A DNA stretch of 64,000 nucleotides from Planctomycetota bacterium (GTDB lineage: Bacteria; Planctomycetota; Planctomycetia; JALXBF01), in contig JALXBF010000027.1 of NCBI GenBank assembly GCA_026991575.1, positions 1-64,000 of the forward strand, given 5' to 3'. Made by a program: the position numbers and the translations under genes. Of the stretch, positions 27,999 to 37,517 are shown piece by piece (position 1 is the stretch's first letter; each line of letters opens with the position of its first letter). The notes under the pieces are model-generated. The model was not told the origin of the DNA, made no database searches, and saw nothing but the letters and a program-made list of their open reading frames with translations.

Positions 27999-29195
27999 CA
28001 TTAGCCGGTTCCAGGTTCGTTTGAACCAGCCTTGGCGTTTGGGGGAGCGTTGACGGGACGGCCCTGGGCTGTTCCACCAGCGCCGTACCTTCTTGGAGAA
28101 ATCAACGGCAGCTTCGCCAAGGCGGCTCCCCAGCTCAGAACCGCCGACTGCCCCGGCGATACCGCCAACCACGCCTCCAACCACAGTACCCACCGGGCCG
28201 GCAGCGCTGCCAATAGCCGCGCCGGTATAGGCTCCGACCCACGCTCCGGCCGCCCCGCCCGCGGCGCCTCCGGCCGTACGTGCTCCGAGCTTCACGTGGG
28301 CTTCGACCCGTTGGCTGTGCGAAATCGCCCCGCGCTGGTACTGTTTCTCAATCTGGTAAGCGTCTATACCGTAGGCAGCGACCTCAGTAGCCACGACCAC
28401 AATACCAAGCCCTTTACCCGCTTTACGCGCGACCTTTGTGGCACGCCGCAGCCCCTGCGTGGACCCCAGGGCGTCCTCGGTAGCGGCTACCTTTCCCAAC
28501 CGACGCGGCAACCGTCGAGCCCCTTTGCCCGTTTGTGGCGCGTGCTTCGCGCCGCCTGTCACTTCGCGACGCAGCTGTGCGTAGGGCCGTCCGTATGTTC
28601 CCCTGGGCAGCGGCAGCTTGCCCTCACGCTGGAGGGTATCGAGAATCTCTCGAGCGAGCTGCCGATCGTATCGCGAAGCTTGCTTCACCCGGACCAGCTT
28701 AGGGCGTGCGCCCGCCTTTGGCGTGTGGATTACCTCGACCCGAAGTCTGCCCCGCTCCGCATACTCCAGCACGAGCTGAGCCGCCTTCCGCTCGCGCGCG
28801 GTGGCCTTCGGGCTGCGCAGCATCCGCTTCGCACTCTGGATCGCATGGTCAATGGTTTCCTGACCAGGCCTCAGCCGCCCGGCTCCTCCCTTCGCTTCAA
28901 TGCAGACGACCTCTCGCCTCTTCGCGTCGAACCAGACCTGGTCCCAGCCATGAAGATATTGTTTTTCGGTGTGTTTGAGCAGCGGCTTGTAGCCACGCTG
29001 TTCGCAGTAGAGCTCCGCGCCCTCTTCGCCGATCAGCTCCATCACCTCTGTGGCGACCTGGTGCACCGCAGCTCCCGCCACCGTCGCCACTGTCGCGCCG
29101 TTCAGAGCCGCCTCACACGTCACAGAACCAGCAACAAGCGCCACAACGGCTGCCGCCAACCACCAGACCAGCTTGGCTAGCTTACGTCGTGCCAT
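27990..29195 (-). CDS. Secreted nuclease-like (PD-(D/E)XK-type)/glycine-zipper protein, copy A
   Basis: 401 residues from ATG 29195 (GGGAGGTG 4 bases upstream). Residues 1-29 form a signal peptide (WWLAAAVVALVAGSVTCEA). Residues 50-125 look like a restriction-endonuclease fold: Glu in 'MELIGEEGAE', Asp in 'GWDQVWFD' (85-90), 'CIEAKGG' with Glu100-x-Lys102, and Gln112 in 'RPGQE'. This E-D-ExK-Q spacing fits PD-(D/E)XK toxins. A basic linker leads to a glycine zipper (about 305-360, GGAAGGAAGAWVGAYTGAAI and on), of the kind that inserts in membranes, and a basic tail. No family name can be given. A secreted small protein gene precedes it, and the whole pair is repeated at 54438-56294. Upstream in-frame sequence back to 29342 is partly conserved in copy B, so an earlier start cannot be excluded. 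The nuclease activity is inference. Confidence 0.8.
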   Translation of the reverse strand: MARRKLAKLVWWLAAAVVALVAGSVTCEAALNGATVATVAGAAVHQVATEVMELIGEEGAELYCEQRGYKPLLKHTEKQYLHGWDQVWFDAKRREVVCIEAKGGAGRLRPGQETIDHAIQSAKRMLRSPKATARERKAAQLVLEYAERGRLRVEVIHTPKAGARPKLVRVKQASRYDRQLAREILDTLQREGKLPLPRGTYGRPYAQLRREVTGGAKHAPQTGKGARRLPRRLGKVAATEDALGSTQGLRRATKVARKAGKGLGIVVVATEVAAYGIDAYQIEKQYQRGAISHSQRVEAHVKLGARTAGGAAGGAAGAWVGAYTGAAIGSAAGPVGTVVGGVVGGIAGAVGGSELGSRLGEAAVDFSKKVRRWWNSPGPSRQRSPKRQGWFKRTWNRLMGG

Positions 29196-29373
29196 AGCAC
29201 CTCCCCGGACACAGTTACGAACGGACCGATCGACCTCGACAGACCACCGCTCGGAACCACCACCGCTGTGCACATGTCCCGCCGAACCGGACATCGGAAC
29301 CCCTCGTTCAGCCGAGTTCGCTCTCATTGCTTCGGCGTTCACCCCTTCGTTGCAGGTATCCGGCCACGCCCGT

Positions 29374-29742
29374 CTACTCCCGGCCGAAGAACCACTTTTT
29401 CCCCGCGCGGCACGCCTCGTACATGAGCCGCCAGCCTGGCGGCAGCAGGGTGTCCTTCAGTGCCTCCAGGTGTTCCCTCCGCCGCTGAGCCGGCGTGATC
29501 TCGCCACGCCAGTACCTCCACTCAATGGAAAGCACTCGCCACGCGTACGGGCTGGCGTCAGGGCCCGGCACACAGCCGCCCGGGCGATAGCACATCGGCA
29601 CCGCGGTACGCACCACCTTGGCCGCGCTCACGGAGCCATCGGATGACTGCGCTGCGACCGGATGGGCGAGCCACCCGACGTTGAGCGTCAATGCCACCAG
29701 CAGAGGTCCTACCGCGTTCGTCAGTGGCTTGGCAATCAGCAT
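29374..29742 (-). CDS. Small secreted partner protein, copy A
   Basis: 122 residues from ATG 29742 with GGAGG 10 bases upstream. A signal peptide ends near 'HPVAAQ'. The mature part is short and basic with a conserved core shared with copy B: 'YRPxGCVPGP', 'WRxLSIEWxYWRG', 'TPAQRRxEH', 'PPGWR' and a terminal 'KKWFFGR'. One conserved Cys lies in the core. No family is recognised. It lies 178 bases upstream of the nuclease-zipper gene on the same strand and is likely co-transcribed. It could be an immunity protein, chaperone or co-toxin; nothing in the sequence decides this. Confidence 0.75.
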   Translation of the reverse strand: MLIAKPLTNAVGPLLVALTLNVGWLAHPVAAQSSDGSVSAAKVVRTAVPMCYRPGGCVPGPDASPYAWRVLSIEWRYWRGEITPAQRRREHLEALKDTLLPPGWRLMYEACRAGKKWFFGRE

Positions 29743-30206
29743 ACGTTGAGATCCTCCGGCAGTCTGACGGAGACAGTATCGCTCAGTGCTGCACGACGCC
29801 CGAACCATCGCTCGGTTGCTCCCACCTGACAGTGCACGGCGGTCCCGTGTTCCACTCGCACCCTTCTATTACATCTACAGGCTCATTGCCCGATTCCTGA
29901 CAGCGGATCGCACGTCTCAAGCCGACGCCTCTCTTTCCGTACACGCACCGCACCGGCGAGTCCTGACAAAGAGCCATTCCGCTCTTGCCTCGGGTGCCCT
30001 GGAGCAGCTCGGGAGCGGCCCCACTTCCGCGGCTGTCTGTGGGCCAGATCTCTTGTCACTCCGGTGGCTTCCCGAGGCGATCGGGTCCGCACCACGATGA
30101 ACCGCAAGGGCTGGATCCATGGGCCTACGACTCAGTCCCGCCGTCGCGGAAGCGCCCCTCTGTCTGTTCTCTGTCACCGCACGTCGTCCACGCTTTGGTT
30201 GCCTTG

Positions 30207-30458
30207 TTACTCCTCCATGCAATGGACGACCACCGCGGCCACGGCATGCACTGCCGCACTGATCACGGCATAAGCAGCCACCACGGGCCAGGACACCACC
30301 GTTGCTGTTCCGACCTTGATCAATCCCCACAAGATCGTCACGGGAACCATGGTCAGCGCCGCCCCCGACAGGAAGCTCAGCGCCACGCCCCGCACGGCCC
30401 CGTCCACCGCCGCGTCTACGGCTCTTGGTGCTAAGCTGTTACCGTGTTTCATGGCCAT
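30207..30458 (-). CDS. Small hydrophobic membrane protein
   Basis: 83 residues from ATG 30458; a second ATG six bases on is possible. Two hydrophobic segments are visible (about 26-45 and 50-75), rich in Ala and Val, with a short charged end. No clear Shine-Dalgarno is seen, and no family is recognised. It lies about 460 bases upstream of the copy A pair on the same strand and could be connected to it, for example as a membrane immunity protein, but copy B has no such neighbour. Confidence 0.4.
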   Translation of the reverse strand: MAMKHGNSLAPRAVDAAVDGAVRGVALSFLSGAALTMVPVTILWGLIKVGTATVVSWPVVAAYAVISAAVHAVAAVVVHCMEE

Positions 30459-31530
30459 TCACTCGGCGAAGCACTTGCGGCCTATGATGTCGCCGCTACG
30501 TGTTCGCCTCCTGCTCCTCACTGAGTAAACGGACCACCCGATCAAGTCATGACACCGTCCCGCCGGAGATTCCGCCACTGGTCTCGGTCGGGTAGGAAGA
30601 AGGGCGTGTCTCAGGTCTTGCCGAACACCGTGGCAGTCGGGGCAGCGGCCCGGCCTCGTGCTATCGTCCGGTTGGTGCCGGGTGGACTGCTGGTCACGCG
30701 AGAGAAGCCGGCGCTGCCCCGACCGATCGGGGCAGGAGGCTTCACGCTCCGGCCGGAGCTCAATGGATGGCGCCCACGGTGATCCACGAGTCTTGGCGTG
30801 CCGTGCCGCCGCGGTCGCGGAACGCGGCGGCACGGCCGAGAGAGGAGCTGTATCAATCCGCCGCGCTATTCAATGAAGCTCGAGGTTGGAGCGCGTGAAG
30901 GCCACAGCCACGCGTTTACGCAAGCGGCCCGATTTACCGGCCTCCGGGGCTACCAAATGCTGTACTGACATCGTTTCCAGCCCGGTCCCGCCGGCGCACA
31001 CATCGAGCGGCGTACGGCTTGAGCGGGTGCAAGAGCTGAAGCGCTCCCGTCGTGCGTGTCTGCTCCATGCACCGGGGCCGCCGGGACCACGCTGTGGGCT
31101 CAGTTTGTCCCCAGCGTGGCCCCCGCGCAATGAGCGGAGGGGAGCCGTCGAGACGACCGGCCCGACGGAATGGGGCCCGATCGAGACGATCGGGGGGTAC
31201 TACTGCCGCGCAAGAATAGAAACGTCGCCGCGGGCAGAAGCGTCCAGGTTGCCGCGATGCTGATCTTCCTGGTGTCGCGTTCGTCCTCTGGAGCCGCCGG
31301 AAGCCGTCTCTGGCCCATGCCCCTGGACCTCGGCCCGGTGGCAACGCGGTTCTGTTCCGGCCAAGCCAGCCCGAACGCGCGGGCGGTGCGTCGAGAATCA
31401 GCCGCTTCGTCGCACGTATGCTCTGCCAGCGTGCCGCTTCGGCTCAGCGCCAGTGCCACCACAGCTGGTGCTGCGGTCGTTGCGTGCCGTACGGCACCGC
31501 CCGGGTTCTGCAGGTCGGATCCCACTCAAC
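30459..31530. other. Intergenic, decayed sequence and a palindrome
   Basis: No gene is supported. A perfect 14-bp palindrome (GCCGTGCCGCCGCG / CGCGGCGGCACGGC) lies at 30800-30836. The segment 30920-31045 shares short blocks (AAGCGGCCCGA, ACCGGCCTCCG, CGGGTGCAAGAGCT) with 34485-34610 at the same spacing, which hints at an old repeat. Confidence 0.45.
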
Positions 31531-33378
31531 TCAGGGAAGCGGTTTCCTTTTGGGCCCGCTCGGCCGTGGAAAGCGCGCCTCCCAGAGGTCGTAGGAGCTC
31601 GGGATGCCTGATGCGGGAATGGCCAGGGCAATGAGCGTCGCCACTTGTTCGAGCGCTGCCGTGCTAACCCGCGTGTTGGCTGCCAGGGCCACGTGGGTCT
31701 CGCTCAGGTCGACGCCAGTTCGCGATCGGTAGCCCTTCGGGAAGATGGCCACGTAAGCGGTACCGCCATCGATTAGCCCGCTATGTTCGAGTTTGCCGCG
31801 TGATTCCCGCCCCCAACCCATCGCATCCAACTCCTCCGGGGAATACTGCTTGGCAAGCCGGGTGGTGATCCAGAGCAGACTCCGAGCCGAAGCGGTCCAG
31901 CCTCCGGCAGCTAGACCAAGGCTCGATTCCTTGTGTGCAAGGCGTACGGGTCGGCCGTCCACAATGTTGTACGGGTCGGCATCGTAGCGGTCCGGTCGAG
32001 CCGACATCGGACGGACCGAGGTTGCCATTCCCAGGGGGGCAAGGTAACGCTTGGTAACGTAGTCGCGATAACTCTCGCCGGAAACCTTCTCGATAATCAG
32101 CGTCCACAGTCCGAACCCGTGATTCGAATAGGCCCATGCCGCGCCGGGTCGCCAACGCAACGGCCGGGTTCGCAGGAAGTGCCGATGTACGTGCTCGTAG
32201 GTCAGGTTGCTTTCCGGCACACCAAACATCTTGACGGCTCCCGCGACATCGCCGCTGCCGTAGAAGCCACTGCGGTGATCCAGCAGGTGCTGGACCGTCA
32301 CGCTGCGCCACCAGACCCAACGATCGTTCGCGCTGCCCCGGATGTTCAGCGGCGGTAGGCTGTAGGAGTATGGTGAACGTTGCTTGCCCAAGTTGATGCG
32401 CGTGCCGACGGCGACTTTACCATTGGCAAACCAGGTGTAGACGTCGTCATCAGACGCCATCCCGATTCCACGGATCTGGTACGGAGAGAAGCCGCGGCCG
32501 GCCGGGATACGGAACAGGCCCGGTCCCACGTAGCGAGCAAAGTTGCGGCTGGTCCCGATGCTGGTCGTGCCATCGTCATACCAGACGTGGACGCGGTCGT
32601 TGGACTTGGCAATCGCAACTCCGACGACGTTGAACATGGTCTTGCCCCGCGGCAGCGTCACTGTCTGCTCCGGGTCCGGGGCGCGGACCGCACCCAGATC
32701 CCAGGACCGCCCGACACTGACTGTGCCGTCGTTGTACCAGGTGTAGACGAGGCTGCTGGAGCCCGCGATGGCAATTGCACGAATGTCGGTGATCCGGCGA
32801 CCGGCGGGCAGCTTAAACGGTCGCCGGCCCTCGTAGCGGTCCAGATCGCGGCTGGAGCCGACACTGTACGTGCCATCGACGTACCAGGCGTAGACGCGGT
32901 CGCGTGGCGAGATGGCCAGCGCAACGATCGGGCTGAAGCGGTTGACCCCGATCCGGATGTCGTTGTCAAAGCGTGTTCCGAAGATCCCTCCTGGCCCATA
33001 CACTCGCTTTGATTTCGGGTCGATCCCCTTACTGCGCAACAACTGGTAGCCCGCAGGGCCGGTAATGGTCGCTTTTGAGACGGAACCGATGCGGGTCCGG
33101 ATCATCGGTCCCATTGGAACAAACTCCAGCCCACCAGACGTGGCGTTCGCCTTTGCATAGCCATAGCCCTTTACCAACACCAGGCGTCCGCCCTTGGTGA
33201 CAGCCACCGTCATCCCCACGATCCGGTGTTCGTGCATGATGGTGGCAACGATCGGATCGACCCGTTTCGCCAACTCGCCCCAGCCTGCCCCCTGCGATGG
33301 CGGCTCCGCGGCTTGAGTCGGCGCGAGCGACAGGAAGAGCCGGACCAGTGCAACAGTGATGAGAACGCGCCCGGTCAT
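31531..33378 (-). CDS. Secreted class C beta-lactamase-like serine hydrolase with inserted four-repeat domain
   Basis: 615 residues from ATG 33378 with GGAG upstream; the signal peptide ends near 'PTQAAE'. The beta-lactamase/transpeptidase fold carries Ser99-x-x-Lys102 ('GSVSKAT') and Tyr417-x-Asn419 ('AYSNHG'), the nucleophile and base motifs of the class C/esterase group. Between them, about residues 145-345 contain four repeats spaced about 50 residues apart, each with a segment like 'VYTWYNDGTVSVG' (aromatic, Asn/Asp-Gly, then SVG/SIG). These look like blades of a beta-propeller and are not part of normal family members (about 350-400 residues). The frame is intact throughout. It may hydrolyse peptides or esters at the cell surface; the inserted part may bind polymer or partner. 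Confidence 0.88.
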   Translation of the reverse strand: MTGRVLITVALVRLFLSLAPTQAAEPPSQGAGWGELAKRVDPIVATIMHEHRIVGMTVAVTKGGRLVLVKGYGYAKANATSGGLEFVPMGPMIRTRIGSVSKATITGPAGYQLLRSKGIDPKSKRVYGPGGIFGTRFDNDIRIGVNRFSPIVALAISPRDRVYAWYVDGTYSVGSSRDLDRYEGRRPFKLPAGRRITDIRAIAIAGSSSLVYTWYNDGTVSVGRSWDLGAVRAPDPEQTVTLPRGKTMFNVVGVAIAKSNDRVHVWYDDGTTSIGTSRNFARYVGPGLFRIPAGRGFSPYQIRGIGMASDDDVYTWFANGKVAVGTRINLGKQRSPYSYSLPPLNIRGSANDRWVWWRSVTVQHLLDHRSGFYGSGDVAGAVKMFGVPESNLTYEHVHRHFLRTRPLRWRPGAAWAYSNHGFGLWTLIIEKVSGESYRDYVTKRYLAPLGMATSVRPMSARPDRYDADPYNIVDGRPVRLAHKESSLGLAAGGWTASARSLLWITTRLAKQYSPEELDAMGWGRESRGKLEHSGLIDGGTAYVAIFPKGYRSRTGVDLSETHVALAANTRVSTAALEQVATLIALAIPASGIPSSYDLWEARFPRPSGPKRKPLP

Positions 33379-33668
33379 GATGGGTCTCCGTATGGTTGGG
33401 CCAGCGGTGGCAGTCGTGCCCGAAGATAGCAAGGTTTTACACGATTGGGCCCTCTGGCACAACACCATCCAGCGGCCAGGGTGCATTTCAGCTTCTGGGC
33501 CCGCTCTGCCGAGAGGTCATCCGCTGCATGTGCCAGCGAGGCAATGCTGGAGAAGCTGGCCACCCCAGGGGAGCATTTCGCAGAGCCGGAGGCTGATGGA
33601 CCGGCCTGCTACCCATCAACAGACATTAGGAATAGCAAGCCACGATTGTCTGGGACCTGCCGCCTCCC
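33379..33668. other. Upstream region of the hydrolase, no gene
   Basis: Just under 300 bases; no coding signal apart from the hydrolase leader. Confidence 0.4.
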
Positions 33669-34207
33669 AACCGCACGTGCGGTTCTCCCCCATCCGGCTC
33701 TCCGGTCGGCGGTCTTACCTCGATGAGGACCAACTGAGGTTGTGTGTGCGGGCTGCCTCCAGGCTCAACAACCCACACCAGGCCAGGACCTCTTCGTCCC
33801 CCCTGTCACCAGGGCCGGCGCCAGACAACCTCCAGCTTCACGGCTTCCGCCACAGACTCACTCCAGCGTCTCCACCTGGTCTAACCTATGGCGGACACTC
33901 ACGGTGGGGCTCACTGCCGTTGCACCTTCCAGTCATCTCCGCCTTCCTGGGTCCCTTCGCTCTGCCGGCACTACCCCCCTTTCATCGCTTGTTTCTGGTC
34001 CGTCGGGCTCCCGACGGCCCCGCTCTCCTGTTGGTTCGGTGCTCTGGTTCGCTCGAGCTCACCGAGGACCTAGCGGACCGCCGCCCGCGGCGCTGCTGCG
34101 GTGGATTCGCGCCGGCGCCGGTACCGCAGCGAAGCTGCTCCCGCTCGCCGCCTGCCCAGGAAAAATCCCGCCACCCGGGCCGCGGGTGGGATCGACCCGC
34201 CCGTGGC
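33669..34207 (-). mobile_element. Group II intron 3' fragment, copy B
   Basis: This is nearly identical to 9274-9815 over about 540 bases. The same domain-V-like sequence lies on the minus strand at 33700-33669. There is no reverse transcriptase frame. The sequence beyond the domain V differs from copy A, so the second domain-V-like tail is absent here. Confidence 0.55.
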
Positions 34208-34930
34208 CCAGAATGGACCAAATCCTTTGGAGTTGCGCTCGCACCATCCCATCAACCCTGCCGGGGGGATGGAGCCCCCCTGCCGCCTATCCACGCCAGC
34301 TGCCGGGCCAGTCCACCCATGCCCTCGGTGGGGCTGTCGCTCCGCGAGCCCCCCTCACGAGGACGCAGTTACCTTCGGCTACAGGGTCCAGACCAAACCC
34401 TCGCGAGGACTTTCATCTCCCTGAACCGACGCGCTCCGACGCGCACCAGACGGGGAGCGTCAGGACGCCCCACCGGCCCGCTCAAGTAAGCGGCCCGACC
34501 TACCGGCCTCCGAGTCTGCGGAACGTCCCGGTGACGTTTCAACTGTCTCCGCTGTCGCGCGCCCACAGATGGCAAGCGACCCAAGGGTCGACCGGGTGCA
34601 AGAGCTCGACGCACCCTCGGTTCGATGGTGCTATTGCCGCCACCCTTGCCGCGACGCATGGTACGATGACCTCGGTTGGGAAACGTGCTCCGGGTTCGGA
34701 GGCGACAGCCTGCCCAAGCCGCCGCGGCGCAAGCGCTTCATAGACGAAGGGACGAGCTGCCCCACGAAGGTACTGGAAGTGATCGTTCGAGGCTCTGCCG
34801 ACCGAGGCTCTCTGGCCACGGCAGCGGTCGTTCGCGCACGATCGGTTACTACGGCATAGGCGCGGACCGAGACGGACGAACGTACTGAGTGCGGGACACA
34901 ACCGAACGCCCCCCCGACCGAAGAGCTGCG
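34208..34930. other. Intergenic with hairpins
   Basis: Holds a G/C hairpin (CCGGGGGGATGGAGCCCCCC, about 34263-34282) and degenerate sequence. No gene is supported before the CPBP protease. Confidence 0.45.
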
Positions 34931-35794
34931 ATGCAACCACGGCACTCACCGATCCCGCGACCGGGAACGCTTGTCGCCGCCATCGTCACCACTGAAATGA
35001 TCCTCCTGTGGTTCCTCAACGGGGCCATGGTCCAGCCAGCCGTCGGGCGTGTGTTGAAAGCGATCCACGGCGCCACCGGGGGCCTGATCGAACCAACGCT
35101 GATCGCCGGGGTCTTCTCGCTGAGCATCGTCGCCACAATCCTGTTCGGCCCAGGCGGTCTGCATCCACGTGACGTGGGTTGGAGGATCGAGCAGCTGCCC
35201 GGTGCCGCCGTCTGGACAGTCGCTTTCTGGACTACGTTGCAGCTCTGCTACGCAGCGGCCGCCGTCACCCTGCAGATGCCGCTCGAACTGGCAACCGTTT
35301 GGTCCAGCCCAGGGCCCGGCTACGCGGCCGGTGGCTTCATCGCGCAGGTCTTCGGAAACGCATGGCACGAAGAGACGGTATACCGCGGCTTCTTGATAGC
35401 GGCGTTGGCACAAATGTTTCACGGTCGCACCGGGCGTGGGCGCGGGCAGCTCAAGGCGCTGGTCGCTGCACTGGTCGTATCGCAACTGTTGTTCGCTGTC
35501 AGCCATGTGCCGAATCGGTTATTCATCAAGGGGGTCCATGGAGCCGCCCTTGTCGTGGACCAGGTTCGCCTTTTCGTCTGGGGACTTCTGTTCGCTACCT
35601 TCTACCTGGCGACGGGCAATCTGTTCGCGGCGGTGGGCATACATGCATTGTGGAACGACCCGCTTCCGGTGCTGCGGATTCAGGAGACGAATCGCGGCTT
35701 GGCTCCCGTGGTGACCTTGCTCTTCATCGTGCTCTCATTGGCTCTGAAACAGTGCAGACGCTGCACCTCCAACGGGGAGCTGAATCGGCGTTGA
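34931..35794 (+). CDS. CPBP-family intramembrane glutamic protease (CAAX/Abi type)
   Basis: 287 residues from ATG 34931; a GTG at 34889 is in frame but has no better start signal. Several hydrophobic helices are visible. The family's motif 1 is 'EETVYRG' (Glu147-Glu148...Arg152), motif 2 'FAVSHVPN' with His192, and a later 'GIHALWND' supplies the third conserved His. These form the active site of Rce1-like intramembrane endopeptidases. In bacteria such proteins process peptides or act in bacteriocin self-immunity. It stands alone, with a pseudogene downstream. Confidence 0.9.
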   Translation: MQPRHSPIPRPGTLVAAIVTTEMILLWFLNGAMVQPAVGRVLKAIHGATGGLIEPTLIAGVFSLSIVATILFGPGGLHPRDVGWRIEQLPGAAVWTVAFWTTLQLCYAAAAVTLQMPLELATVWSSPGPGYAAGGFIAQVFGNAWHEETVYRGFLIAALAQMFHGRTGRGRGQLKALVAALVVSQLLFAVSHVPNRLFIKGVHGAALVVDQVRLFVWGLLFATFYLATGNLFAAVGIHALWNDPLPVLRIQETNRGLAPVVTLLFIVLSLALKQCRRCTSNGELNRR

Positions 35795-36120
35795 GACACA
35801 CCGACGACCTGATTCAACGCGTGCTGGCTAGGGCCTCATCACGTCCGCGACAACGTTCCCGTCGACCGGTGCTAACTTGGCCTCCGTTGCAGCATCAATC
35901 AGTGATCGGGTCGAACAGCCGGGCCAAGTTGCGACGATCGAGTCGATCGGACCGAGTAGAGTCGGCGCTGAGGCTGGACTGGCCCGGCGGTGTGCTCCCC
36001 GGCCCAACGGATAATAGTAGGGCCATACGATAGCCCGGGTTGTGACCTTGGTGCTGAGCGTTGGCTTCTGCCTCCGCTGTACGGGTGTCGACTGCGGCCG
36101 GGCAAGAGCAGATCGCCTAG
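35795..36120. other. Intergenic, no gene seen
   Basis: About 325 bases between the CPBP gene and the broken glycosidase, without recognised features. Confidence 0.45.
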
Positions 36121-37285
36121 GCTAACTCGTCATCCGAGGCGTTCCGCATCGTCCTCCGCCAGCGGATCCCGGCGGCCGATGTCGCCTGGCTGCGTGAGGC
36201 CACAAGACAACAACTGGCAGGCTGCCGGGTGCGTGGTAAAGGTGGAGTATGGCTGTACACTGCGGACAGGCACGGGCACTACCGTGCCCTGTGGACGCGC
36301 GACTTCGACTACATGGTCGAATACGCCGAATACCTCCTTGACCCGGCCCACATCAAGGCAGTAGCCCAATACCTGCTCGCGGGCCGGCGGCCCGACGGCT
36401 GCATGCCGGACCGAGCGACGGTCACGGGTAGACCTGTCCACAGCCCCGGATCGGAAACGTCGCCACTGGCCGATCACGCCCTGGATAACGGAGCGTTTAT
36501 GGCCAAGCTGGTGTGCAGCTATGTTGACTTGACGGGCGACCTCGAATCGTTCCGCCGGTGGCAACCCGCGGTGCGCAGGGGGTTGGACTTCACGCTGCGT
36601 GCCCCCAATGGACTCGTGTACAACCCGCCTGAGGCCCCTCAATGCCCCTACGGCTTCACGGACCGCGTCGCCGAGACGGGACATCTTCTGTTTTGCTCCG
36701 TGCTGTACTACGACGCCTGCGTCCGGATCGAGCGACTGCGTCGGCAGGCGGGCTGCGGTGACCCGGCCGAGTATGGCCGACGGGGAGAGGCAATCCGCAA
36801 GAACCTCAAGGCGCTCTGGTAATGATCAAGAGGGCATGTTCTGGGCAGCGGACCGGGACTGCAAGCAGATCGACATCTGGAGTAGCGCATTGGCCGTTCA
36901 GGTCGGCTGCGTGGACCGTGCGCAGGCACACCGGATCGCAGACTATCTGGTGCGCCACTACAACGAAGTCGTCCGGCACGGGCATGTGCGGCACCTGCCG
37001 GGGCGGCAAACATGGCGACGGCTGCTGGTTCGCACGATACGTCCGGGCGCGTGTCAGAACGGCGCCTTCGGGGCAACTCCGGTCGCATGGGTCGCGCCGA
37101 CAATCGCACATCGCGACCGCGACCTGGCCGTACGAGCGGTCCGCGACGCGATCAGCTCGTTTCGCCGCTACGGAATCTACGAGTGCATCAACGGGTACTG
37201 CCGCAAGCTGCGGGACTGTGTGGTGGCCAGCGTCACGAACGCCTATGGGCTGGTGAGACCACCTCCACCTGCGCGGCACCGCTAG
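36121..37285 (+). pseudogene. Six-hairpin glycosidase-like protein, truncated and frameshifted
   Basis: The reading starts without a start codon after a stop near 36118 ('SSEAFRIVLRQRIPAADVAWLRE'). It continues with 'WLYTADRHGHYRALWTRDFDYM', the conserved TRDF segment of glucoamylase-like alpha/alpha-barrel enzymes. It runs to 'NLKALW' near 36820, where an extra T makes a stop. A shift restores 'DQEGMFWAADRDCKQIDIWSSALAV' and leads to 'YECINGYCRKLRDCVVASVTNAYG' at 37260. The usual signal peptide and N-terminal region are missing. Both lesions indicate a pseudogene; a sequencing error could explain only the frameshift. Confidence 0.75.
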
Positions 37286-37517
37286 TCTCTTCGAACCACC
37301 GGTGCCCTAGGAGCACCGCTTCGCTGCAGCCTACCCAAAATGTCGGACCTCACAGAGAAATGCTCGTGCTCCGGCCAAGTCCGTCAAGGAGACAAGCCTC
37401 CTCTCCTGGATTGCCTGCACCACGAAGTACGCCACTATACACACTCTACCGGTCAATTGCCGATCCACGCAGTCCCAGCGCATGCCTGTAGAAAATGAAT
37501 AGGCTTTCTGTTCCCGC

